A stretch of DNA of 7,590 bases from NCBI GenBank assembly GCA_015655565.1, contig JAATEU010000044.1, forward strand, positions 1 through 7,590, written 5' to 3'. Both the position numbers and the translations under genes were made by a program. Below, piece by piece: positions 1 to 5,988 of the stretch. Under the pieces are notes generated by a model. That model saw only the letters and a program-made list of their open reading frames with translations, did not search any database and was not told the origin of the DNA. Position 1 is the first letter of the stretch, and each line of letters starts with the position of its first letter. Source of the DNA: Clostridiales bacterium (GTDB lineage Bacteria; Bacillota; Clostridia; Lachnospirales; Lachnospiraceae).

Positions 1-172
1 AATCTTCCTGGTTTCAATACAATTCTTGTTATTCTTCAAGTCAACGCTTTTAAAAGGCAAGGAAAGTCACCTATGAGTTTCAATACAATTCTTGTTATTC
101 TTCAAGTGTAGATGGCGGTTTTATAGTAATGAATATAATGTAGTTTCAATACAATTCTTGTTATTCTTCAAG
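1..172 (-). CRISPR. CRISPR array, leader-proximal end (three repeats, continues past left edge)
   Basis: Three identical 30-base repeats lie at 11-40, 77-106 and 143-172. They are separated by two 36-base spacers (41-76 and 107-142); a third spacer is cut by the left edge (1-10). Read on the minus strand the repeat begins CTTGAAGAATAACAAG and ends ATTGAAAC, the 3' end typical of type I-B repeats, which becomes the 8-base 5' handle of the mature crRNA after Cas6 cleavage. The repeat has only a weak internal dyad (ACAA/TTGT around GAA), as is common in this subtype. The promoter-bearing leader is to the right, so the spacer at 107-142 is the most recently acquired. The absence of any repeat variation fits the young end of an array. 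Total array length cannot be seen. Confidence 0.98.
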
Positions 173-196
173 GCCAAATTTCACTGGCTACTTATA

Positions 197-225
197 ATCA
201 TAACTTATCTTTCAAAATCAGTCAA
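197..225 (-). promoter_or_regulatory. sigma-A type promoter of the CRISPR array
   Basis: On the minus strand a -35 box TTGACT (225-220) is followed by a 17-base spacer and a -10 box TATGAT (202-197). Each box matches the consensus at five of six positions. Transcription would start near 190, about 18 bases before the first repeat at 172, a usual distance for a pre-crRNA promoter. It fires in the same direction as the cas genes. Confidence 0.8.
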
Positions 226-274
226 CAACTTATTTTATCAATATTTTCAAAATAAAAGGCAAAATTTTTCCAAG

Positions 275-293
275 TATTATCACATTGATAATA
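275..293. repeat. perfect 8-3-8 inverted repeat in the leader
   Basis: TATTATCA and TGATAATA flank a 3-base centre with no mismatch. The element lies about 50 bases upstream of the array -35 box. It may be an operator-like protein site or a small hairpin. It is AT-rich, so chance is possible. Confidence 0.55.
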
Positions 294-351
294 ATATTAT
301 CTATATATGTAGGATTTCTTTATAAATTCAGGCTTTATGGCTTTACTATCA

Positions 352-369
352 TTTTTCCACTTGGAAAAA
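352..369. repeat. perfect 8-2-8 inverted repeat in the leader (TTTTTCCA/TGGAAAAA)
   Basis: TTTTTCCA and TGGAAAAA flank the two bases CT. The right half extends to ACTTGGAAAAA (359-369), whose exact reverse complement TTTTTCCAAGT occurs again at 265-275. The TTTTTCCA motif is thus present three times within about 105 bases of the leader region. No T tract follows outside the stem in a way that would make a terminator. Confidence 0.55.
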
Positions 370-380
370 CTGCTTATATA

Positions 381-416
381 TTTACCTTCTTTTTTAAACT
401 ATATGAAAGAAGTAAA
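381..416. repeat. imperfect inverted repeat in cas2-array gap
   Basis: TTTACCTTCTTT (381-392) pairs with AAAGAAGTAAA (406-416) over 11 base pairs with one bulged base, around a 13-base loop. It could fold in a transcript from either strand. No function can be assigned. Confidence 0.4.
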
Positions 417-455
417 ATACTTTCGCTATTCTGGAGATTTTTACTATGCTTTATC

Positions 456-483
456 TAGAAGCAGAGCATTCTAACGGCTTCTA
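456..483. repeat. 7-base stem downstream of cas2
   Basis: TAGAAGC (456-462) and GCTTCTA (477-483) form a perfect 7-base-pair stem with a 14-base loop, 47 bases beyond the cas2 stop codon on the minus strand. It is the only stem containing several G-C pairs near the end of cas2, but no T tract follows. It may be an RNA 3'-end or processing hairpin rather than an intrinsic terminator. Confidence 0.35.
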
Positions 484-529
484 AACTCTTATGCATACCA
501 TTGAATTTATTTATAATTTTTTTACATAT

Positions 530-805
530 TTATAAAAATATATTTCCTCTTTGTTTTGGATCAGTCCCTATTGTTTCCTCATCAAATGAGCTTTCATTTA
601 TCAATTTTATCATCGTCACATAATCAGTCTTTTCATCAATGACTTTTTTAATTTCACTGCGTAATTGCATAATTCTGCTTGGTGTAATATGACCTCGGAA
701 TACTGAATTCTGATGATGGTTTAAATATTTCTTACATATTTTAAATACCTTATTTACTCGTTTTTCCTCTACATCATAAAACAAGAAAATGTAATTGTAA
801 TTCAT
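530..805 (-). CDS. cas2: CRISPR-associated endonuclease Cas2
   Basis: Cas2 is the small ferredoxin-fold protein that bridges two Cas1 dimers in the spacer integration complex. From the chosen ATG the protein has 91 residues, normal for the family. It begins with the beta-1 strand MNYNYIFLFYDV, which carries the conserved Asp (residue 11), and contains the conserved SVFRG segment (34-38). The start is uncertain: no good Shine-Dalgarno sequence precedes the ATG at 805. An in-frame GTG at 817 (AAAGGA 12 bases upstream) would add four residues, and the frame stays open to an ATG at 865, adding 21 residues that do not look like Cas2. It follows cas1 after an unusually long gap and is the last gene before the array. 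The coding sequence looks intact even though its partner cas1 is broken. Confidence 0.93.
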   Translation of the reverse strand: MNYNYIFLFYDVEEKRVNKVFKICKKYLNHHQNSVFRGHITPSRIMQLRSEIKKVIDEKTDYVTMIKLINESSFDEETIGTDPKQRGNIFL

Positions 806-991
806 CTGCTTTTTCACAGTAACACATAATCCTTTCCCAATGAATTTAAACATATTCATACCCATATATCTTACAATTTATTGTTTATAAAAATTAAAAT
901 AATCTATTTACATAAAAAAATAGCGGTTGCTAAACACAAATAAAGTTTTAATCCATATTAATAATATTGTAGATTTCACCTAATTACTTGC

Positions 992-1993
992 TTACATCTT
1001 ATCATCCAGACTAAAGGGTATAAATTGTTTATCTTCCATTATATATTTAATCAATTTATATCCATCTAACCTGATTGCCTGCTTATAGGTAATTTTTCTT
1101 CTTAATCCGGGATGTTCAAAAATCTGATTCATTCTTGCATCAAATTCCTTAACAAAAATTTTTCGTCCGTCATCATTTAATAAGCAATAATTATATTCTT
1201 TGACAAAATGCTTTTCTATTTGAAGTTTTCGATTGTTGGCACAGTCAAATATGGTTTTAAATACAATAATCGGTTTAAAGACCTCGCTTAAGTCCAAACA
1301 CAAAGAAAACCTCCCTTCGCTTGGCGAATGTAAAAAAGAAATTTCCTGATTCAGATGTGTATGATAAATTTGCGTGATTGTTTTTGTATAAAGCAAGGTA
1401 TTTCCAAATGATACCAAAGCATTCATGGGATTATCCGGCGGCCTTCTTACTCTTTTGTTCATAATAAAATCTTCTGGTAAAAAAAATTTAAAACTATCAT
1501 AAAATCTCGACCAAATGATTCCCTCTGCCATAAGTATCTGATTAATACTCCTTGATTTTTCCAATATAGCAGGAATATCTTTCTTAAGCCAGTCTATGTA
1601 CTCCTTTAACTCTTTCTTATCATGCCTGTAATAATGGTATAGTAAGCTTCCTATATTTTTTGCTATTCCGAGTACTATTGCACGGGCAATATCAATACGG
1701 TTATTCTCCCATTTGACAGCCTGCTTAATCACCAGTTTCCCACTTATTAAATATTCTTTTGGGTAAAAGGTCCCGATGTAGTGACTATAGTAATCAAAAT
1801 AATGTATGATTACTCCTGCTTTTTATAGCATTCCTAAAAATTTCGTACTAAAGGTAGTATCCTGAAAACAATATAATTCTTTAACATCCCTAATCGGTAT
1901 ATAATTATTGCCTCTTTCATTCTGAAATTTGATAGAAAAATCCTTTTGGGATAATTCACCTTTCGAAAAAATATAACGTGTTTCTTCCTGCAT
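992..1993 (-). pseudogene. cas1: CRISPR-associated endonuclease Cas1, interrupted by an in-frame ochre codon
   Basis: Cas1 is the integrase that inserts new spacers at the leader-repeat junction. Translated from the ATG at 1993 (AGGGAGG 5 bases upstream), the reading frame matches a type I-B Cas1 of 333 codons, but codon 57 is TAA (1825-1823). The same frame continues without any shift on the far side (KAGVIIHYFDYYSHYIG), so one base substitution explains the break; Ser TCA is a likely ancestral codon. The catalytic residues of the C-terminal domain are present: Glu157 (AEGIIWSRF), His222 (FLHSPSEGR), Asp234 and Glu237 (LDLSE). The longest downstream fragment with a usual start begins at a GTG at 1732 (246 residues) with no strong ribosome binding site. 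It would lack the N-terminal beta domain used for dimerisation. A sequencing error, or rare readthrough, cannot be excluded from the sequence alone. Confidence 0.9.
1823..1825 (-). other. premature TAA (codon 57) in cas1
   Basis: On the minus strand the context is GGA ATG CTA TAA AAA GCA GGA. Codons on both sides encode recognisable Cas1 sequence in one frame: 56 residues before, and 30 codons between this stop and the GTG at 1732. The stop is immediately followed by an AGGAG sequence, but no ATG, GTG or TTG lies at a usable distance in frame. Confidence 0.9.
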
Positions 1994-1998
1994 ATTAT

Positions 1999-2005
1999 CC
2001 TCCCT
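1999..2005 (-). promoter_or_regulatory. ribosome binding site of cas1
   Basis: AGGGAGG lies 5 bases before the ATG at 1993. It fixes the cas1 start there rather than at the in-frame TTG or ATG codons up to 10 codons upstream, which have no Shine-Dalgarno sequence. The initiation signal is intact although the gene is broken. Confidence 0.8.
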
Positions 2006-2010
2006 ATTAT

Positions 2011-2031
2011 TTATTAGCATCAATTATTAGC
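2011..2031. repeat. short direct repeat in the cas4-cas1 gap
   Basis: TTATTAGC occurs at 2011-2018 and 2024-2031 (GCTAATAA on the minus strand), 13 bases apart; a shorter copy TATTAG is at 2040-2045. It lies just upstream of the cas1 ribosome binding site in the 68-base cas4-cas1 gap. It could be a regulator site, but the region is AT-rich and chance is plausible. Confidence 0.3.
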
Positions 2032-2061
2032 TTCTGTGCTATTAGTATTTCAATAAGCTTT

Positions 2062-2550
2062 TTATATAAAACAATATTCATAATAGGCACACCGTTTACA
2101 TCTTTTTTTTAATACTGCTTCCGGCGGTATTTCCTCATCTAAAAAAGTTTCGATTTCCCGAATCAGGCTTTCCATTTTCTGTTCCATTGAGCTGCTATAT
2201 TCAATCACATGGATTTTATGATCCGTTACATTCTTTTCTATAATCTGCAATTTTCCCTTTCGCTCAATTCCTTTTTTTCTTAGCACATACAGATAATATT
2301 CCAGCTGTGTTGTTGCTGCCTCCATATCCGCATCCGACTTCTTGATTTCTACCACATACTCATTTGTAATCTTATCTACCTTAATATTATCAATTGCGAT
2401 TTCCGACTGTTTATCATCATTTTTTAGTTCATGCAAAATACGTCCGATATGTACATCCTCAGAATTATCCTCCAAATTTACTTTATTATAAAATAACCAG
2501 CACTGACGTTTGCAATGCAGATAATAATTCACTATTGTTCCATTTACCAT
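2062..2550 (-). CDS. cas4: CRISPR-associated exonuclease Cas4
   Basis: Cas4 is a RecB-family nuclease with an iron-sulfur cluster that trims prespacers and helps select those next to a PAM before Cas1-Cas2 integrates them. The 162-residue protein shows the four cluster cysteines (Cys13, and Cys151, Cys154 and Cys160 in CKRCAYYEYC). It also has the RecB nuclease motifs: His40 in GRILHE, Asp59, Glu68-x-Lys70 in VEIKKSD, and the QLEYYLYVL motif. All expected residues are present, so the gene looks functional. The chosen ATG overlaps the cas3 stop codon as TAATG, a classic coupling arrangement. An in-frame GTG at 2559 would add three residues. The gene sits between cas3 and cas1 as usual for type I-B; 68 bases separate it from cas1. 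Confidence 0.95.
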   Translation of the reverse strand: MVNGTIVNYYLHCKRQCWLFYNKVNLEDNSEDVHIGRILHELKNDDKQSEIAIDNIKVDKITNEYVVEIKKSDADMEAATTQLEYYLYVLRKKGIERKGKLQIIEKNVTDHKIHVIEYSSSMEQKMESLIREIETFLDEEIPPEAVLKKRCKRCAYYEYCFI

Positions 2551-5066
2551 TACCAACACACATCCTTATTATAGTCTTCAAATTTTTTTCGGTTAAATTT
2601 CCCATCTTCCATAAATTCATATCCATTTTCATAATAATATAAACCACCGAATTCTTCTGCCGCCTTCATAACTTTATCATTTCCGTAAACCGTTATATTA
2701 AAAAGAAACAGCTGCATTTCATCACGGATTGCGGAAAGATGTATTTGTTTTATTGCATAATCTAATGACTTATTCAATATAAGTTTTTTATAAGCCTCCC
2801 ACACTTCACTTCCTTTTACTGCTTTCCCTTCGATTTCTATCTCATAATTAAGAAATATCTGATAATTCTTCTGATCAATTAACCGCAGCTTCTTCTCAAC
2901 TTCTTTAAATTGCAGCATACCTAATATATCGAAAAAATTCCGGATGTTTTTTGCATTATATCCATCACTATTTATTTTCAGCTGGGCTAAGACCTGGCTA
3001 TAATAACCGCTAAACTCCTTAGCTTCTAAAACTTTTCTCATTTCTTTTTGATGCAGGTTGTATTCCGTTCTAATATCCCCGGAATAGATGTTTTTGGCAT
3101 CGTCCAAATCAAAAAACCAAACTTCCCCACTTTCTTTTTTCTTGCATGAACGGTTTATTCTACCTATAAACTGTTCTTCTGAATCTATTGTTGAGATATC
3201 TTTTAAACCCAGATCCGTATCAATATCTACTCCGGCTTCAATTACCTGTGTTGCCACTATTATCATAGGCCTGCCCGTCTTTATCGTGGCAATTACATTT
3301 TTTCTGAAATACTTATTGTCGTCTCCGGTGATTTCCATTAAAAATTCTTTTCTCTTTTTTTCCTCCATACCATTACGGAATATTTCTTTTAGTACATTAT
3401 AAAAATCCCTGGCCGTTGTTTTTTTAATAAACTCTATAAGAATTTGTTTTTCAGAATTTTCCCGATGAAGACGGATTACAAAATCAACCAGCTTTTCCAA
3501 TTCTATTTTACCTTGCTCCAAAAGTTCATAATGTATGGAAACTCGGTTTTTAAAGAGAGGATAAGAAAAATATTGCTTTTTATTAGGCAATAATTCTCCA
3601 AAAGCTTCCCTTTCCTTCTCATATCCAAGAAGCTTATCCAATTTAGGCAGGGTTGCCGACATAAGGATTAGTTTAATCTGAAATATTTCAGCATATCTTT
3701 TTAGCATTTCAATCATCATACGCCATATTTCATTTTTATAGCCCTGAATTTCATCTAATATAATAACTGAATTACACAGCCGCTGCAGCCACAGGTTTGC
3801 TTCTCTGCCTGTTCCAAATAAAGCGGAAAATAAATTGACATGGGATGTCAGTACAATAGGGTAATGCATAAATTGATAGTCTAATAAGACTTTATCATAA
3901 TCCACTTGCTCTTGCTTTGCATTTTTCAGTTCTTCTTTTGATACTATGGGTGTAATGGAATTCACACGGATGAAATCTTCTCCTTCTTTTAGAAATGAGA
4001 AACTATCCGCCGTCTGTTCCACTAATGTATTAAATGGAAAAATATAAAAGATATTGGTTAGGTTTGTATTTTCTTCCAACAGTGTTAATGCAAGATTGAT
4101 GGAAGTATTGGTTTTTCCACTCCCTGTCGGAGCTTCCAGATAATAAATCATCTTTTCTTTGTGCTCTTTCATACTTTTTTCCGCTTCCAAAAATATATCC
4201 GATCGCAGACGGTTAATATCATTTATGTTTAAAACAATTTTATTCTTTTGATATGCACGTATTTTTTTAACAGTCTCCGTATTTTCATATTTTTTACGAA
4301 GTAATTTTCTCTCCTGCAGTCCCCCAATATGTACTTCTTCCCTATTCATATATTCGTAGGTGGCATAATAATCACAAGATACAATCATGGTATATAATAA
4401 TTTATTTAATATATAATAATTTTCTTCGTCAATCTTATAATTAAGCATTATCTCTCTGTGATTATTTAAAGTCACAAAGGCTTTTTCCTGCAATAATGAC
4501 ATTCTGTCCTGATTAATATAATCTTTATAATAATCTATATCATTTACTTCATCTAATTTTTTTGTAAAATCAGAAATATTAAAATCATCTAAATAGGTAT
4601 GATGTCTTGAGATAACATAAGCAAAACTGTTTAAAAATACAACTGTGCCGGTTAATTTTTCCTTCCATATCCTTTCATAATATAAATCAATAAATAACAG
4701 AGAAGAAATTAATGCGTGCTCACTGCTTCTATGTTTTGTATTACGATACCTGATATTATTCATTTTCTCCCTTTGGAAATTAGGATTAATTTTACCTAAA
4801 TCATGAAGAAAAACTGCACTCCGGAACATTTCAAAAATTAATTCCTTCTCTTTATCCGACATTAATTTTGTTGCGTCTTTTTGTATGGATTCAAGCAAAA
4901 TTCTAACTTTTTCACTTATTTTTTTCTCACTGTCGATTTTTTCATAATATCTTTTTGTACAATTATTGTGTTCCTGTAAGGTTTCCGGTACATCACTTCC
5001 ATTTGTATGGGCATAAATCGTATCTGCATGTTCTATATAAGCTGTTATATCAATATAGCGTTCCAC
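2550..5066 (-). CDS. cas3: CRISPR-associated nuclease/helicase Cas3 (HD domain fused to helicase)
   Basis: Cas3 is recruited to DNA bound by Cascade, unwinds the displaced strand and cuts it. The 838-residue protein has an N-terminal HD nuclease domain (about 1-240) with His20, His33, His88-Asp89 in HDLGK, His117, His155-His156 and Asp232. A superfamily 2 helicase follows: Walker A PTGSGKT (313-319), Walker B DEIQ (438-441), SAT (470-472), motif V QVIEAGVDID (607-616) and motif VI QFIGRINR (632-639). A C-terminal accessory region completes it. DEIQ in place of DEAH/DEVH is common in this branch. The start is a GTG placed 6 bases after AAGGAGG. The stop overlaps the cas4 ATG. A 170-base gap separates it from cas5, so cas3-cas4-cas1-cas2 may be transcribed or controlled apart from the Cascade genes. 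Confidence 0.97.
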   Translation of the reverse strand: MERYIDITAYIEHADTIYAHTNGSDVPETLQEHNNCTKRYYEKIDSEKKISEKVRILLESIQKDATKLMSDKEKELIFEMFRSAVFLHDLGKINPNFQREKMNNIRYRNTKHRSSEHALISSLLFIDLYYERIWKEKLTGTVVFLNSFAYVISRHHTYLDDFNISDFTKKLDEVNDIDYYKDYINQDRMSLLQEKAFVTLNNHREIMLNYKIDEENYYILNKLLYTMIVSCDYYATYEYMNREEVHIGGLQERKLLRKKYENTETVKKIRAYQKNKIVLNINDINRLRSDIFLEAEKSMKEHKEKMIYYLEAPTGSGKTNTSINLALTLLEENTNLTNIFYIFPFNTLVEQTADSFSFLKEGEDFIRVNSITPIVSKEELKNAKQEQVDYDKVLLDYQFMHYPIVLTSHVNLFSALFGTGREANLWLQRLCNSVIILDEIQGYKNEIWRMMIEMLKRYAEIFQIKLILMSATLPKLDKLLGYEKEREAFGELLPNKKQYFSYPLFKNRVSIHYELLEQGKIELEKLVDFVIRLHRENSEKQILIEFIKKTTARDFYNVLKEIFRNGMEEKKRKEFLMEITGDDNKYFRKNVIATIKTGRPMIIVATQVIEAGVDIDTDLGLKDISTIDSEEQFIGRINRSCKKKESGEVWFFDLDDAKNIYSGDIRTEYNLHQKEMRKVLEAKEFSGYYSQVLAQLKINSDGYNAKNIRNFFDILGMLQFKEVEKKLRLIDQKNYQIFLNYEIEIEGKAVKGSEVWEAYKKLILNKSLDYAIKQIHLSAIRDEMQLFLFNITVYGNDKVMKAAEEFGGLYYYENGYEFMEDGKFNRKKFEDYNKDVCW

Positions 5067-5070
5067 TCTT

Positions 5071-5079
5071 CTCCTCCTT
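5071..5079 (-). promoter_or_regulatory. strong ribosome binding site deciding the GTG start of cas3
   Basis: AAGGAGGAG on the minus strand ends 4 bases before the GTG at 5066 (6 bases counted from AAGGAGG). The GTG starts the family-typical sequence MERYIDITAYIEHADTIYAH, so the initiation codon is well supported. Confidence 0.85.
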
Positions 5080-5082
5080 AAC

Positions 5083-5099
5083 AGTCAGATTATCTGGCT
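5083..5099. repeat. palindrome just upstream of the cas3 ribosome binding site
   Basis: AGTCAGAT and ATCTGGCT flank a single central T (5091). Seven of the eight pairs are perfect and the eighth is a G-T pair. It lies 4 bases upstream of the cas3 Shine-Dalgarno sequence. It could be an operator or a small hairpin in the cas3 leader RNA. No regulator is identified. Confidence 0.45.
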
Positions 5100-5183
5100 A
5101 AAGTGAATTATTCATGACTGATTTTTACCTGTATTCTAAAACTAATGCAATATAACAAATTCCGAAAGCGAATAAGTCATATT

Positions 5184-5222
5184 AAAAACTGCAAACCCTT
5201 TTTTATTTGCAGTTTGCAGTTT
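5184..5222 (-). terminator. terminator-like hairpin between cas5 and cas3
   Basis: On the minus strand AAACTGCAAA (5215-5206) pairs perfectly with TTTGCAGTTT (5195-5186) across a 10-base loop. The transcript then continues as TTAAT, making a T5 tract at the end of the stem. The stem has only three G-C pairs, so termination may be partial. The 5' arm is tandemly duplicated (AAACTGC twice), offering a second pairing register with the arm at 5222-5213. It starts 15 bases beyond the cas5 stop codon. Confidence 0.55.
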
Positions 5223-5236
5223 ACTTTTACATTGTC

Positions 5237-5971
5237 CTAATAGAAAAACACCACAGATTCTCCATCCCGGTATATATTCTGTTTTTCTTCATTAAATATA
5301 TATGTGTTATTTGTAAGTATAGCCGGTGCAAATTCGTAAAAATTATAGGTTTCCTTCATTCCGATTGGTGCAATTTCTTTAAAATAGTATGGAGTGACAA
5401 AAAAATCTTCCGTTACTGTTTCAACTTCTTCTCCGACTACCAGGGAATGAATGTGTCTTTCCTTTGATTTTTTAATTTCCACCTTCTGTACATCCGTAAT
5501 ACAAGCCGGATGGTCATTTTTTCCCAAATAAGGAATATATACTGCTTTTTGGTTCCTAAGCACATCAGCTACCTCTTCAAACGCACTGCTTTTATCATCA
5601 TAAAGATAAATAGTCCAGGAAGGATCTTCCAGCCATTGTTCCCTTACTACCAGATTCCCCCCCTCTTCAAATGAGGCATAACCAACACTATTGTTAAAGG
5701 TCTGAATTTTTTTTGCATAAATACCGTGTTTATTTAAATCCGGTATAATGGAAATTTTTAAGTGTTTTAATTTATCATAAAATTCCGGATAGGATTCCTG
5801 TTTTTTTTGCCGCGCATATCCGCCTAAACCGATAACAGCTCCTAACAGGCCCAATAGTGCAACTTTATGGATATTATTATAGGTAAAATATGCATAAGTA
5901 TTAACATCAGGCTTTTTAAACATTGCCGTTTTCCCGGAAAGTTGAAATCTTAAAGCCTTTTCCTGCATCAT
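5237..5971 (-). CDS. cas5: CRISPR-associated protein Cas5 (type I-B)
   Basis: Cas5 is the RAMP-fold Cascade subunit that binds the 5' handle of the crRNA and contacts the large subunit. The 244-residue protein starts with a beta strand (ALRFQLSG, 6-13), followed by MFKKPDVNTYAYFTY and the glycine-rich segment LLGLLGAVIGLGGY (39-52), the usual Cas5 signature of the Cas5h/Cas5b type. A YIPYLGKNDHPA motif (145-156) follows. AGGAGAGG lies directly upstream; the ATG at 5971 and the adjacent ATG at 5968 are both well placed and differ by one residue. It follows cas7 after 17 bases. No catalytic role is expected, as crRNA cutting in type I-B is done by Cas6, which is not in view. Confidence 0.93.
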   Translation of the reverse strand: MMQEKALRFQLSGKTAMFKKPDVNTYAYFTYNNIHKVALLGLLGAVIGLGGYARQKKQESYPEFYDKLKHLKISIIPDLNKHGIYAKKIQTFNNSVGYASFEEGGNLVVREQWLEDPSWTIYLYDDKSSAFEEVADVLRNQKAVYIPYLGKNDHPACITDVQKVEIKKSKERHIHSLVVGEEVETVTEDFFVTPYYFKEIAPIGMKETYNFYEFAPAILTNNTYIFNEEKQNIYRDGESVVFFY

Positions 5972-5988
5972 ATCCTCTCCTGTCCTGA

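Larger units (their letters stand above)
173..529 (-). other. CRISPR leader and cas2-array intergenic region, no gene
   Basis: These 357 bases between the cas2 stop codon and the first repeat hold no convincing gene. They are very AT-rich. They contain the array promoter (about 197-225), a perfect dyad at 275-293, a perfect dyad at 352-369, an imperfect dyad at 381-416 and a 7-base stem at 456-483. No hairpin followed by a T tract is seen on the minus strand, so cas transcripts could read through into the array. The leader proper, the part needed for promoter function and spacer integration, is probably the 100-200 bases nearest the repeat; that limit is an inference. Confidence 0.8.

Noticed and set aside
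253..262. Ten bases (TAAAAGGCAA) shared by the leader and the spacer at 51-60
   Set aside because: A 10-base AT-rich match is too short for self-targeting or a common origin.
92..325. Open frame of 77 codons on the plus strand over the array and leader
   Set aside because: It starts inside a CRISPR repeat and spans a repeat, a spacer and the leader; the protein has low complexity and no ribosome binding site is seen.
914..932. TAGC-AACC-GCTA stem followed by seven T on the minus strand between cas1 and cas2
   Set aside because: The stem has only 4 base pairs, too weak to call an intrinsic terminator despite the T tract.
955..967. 13-base AT-only palindrome ATATTA-A-TAATAT between cas1 and cas2
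   Set aside because: It is composed solely of A and T in an AT-rich gap, so chance is the simplest explanation.
3088..3402. Plus-strand open frame opposite cas3 (and similar ones at 2394-2642, 5207-5467 and 6694-6999)
   Set aside because: These lie antisense to well-supported cas genes, have no recognisable protein features, and are expected by chance opposite AT-rich coding DNA.
3778..3790. Cas3 Walker B reads DEIQ instead of DEAH/DEVH
   Set aside because: This variant is common among type I-B Cas3 proteins and keeps the catalytic Asp-Glu pair, so it is not a defect.
5122..5158. Possible promoter for cas3: TTGTTA-17-AATACA or TTGCAT-17-TAAAAA on the minus strand
   Set aside because: The matches are only three or four of six in each box, which is expected by chance in DNA this AT-rich. 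A promoter here is plausible from context but not supported by sequence.
5418..5425. GTTTCAAC in cas5, resembling the end of the CRISPR repeat
   Set aside because: Only 7 of 8 bases match the handle and nothing around it resembles the rest of the repeat; it lies in conserved coding sequence.
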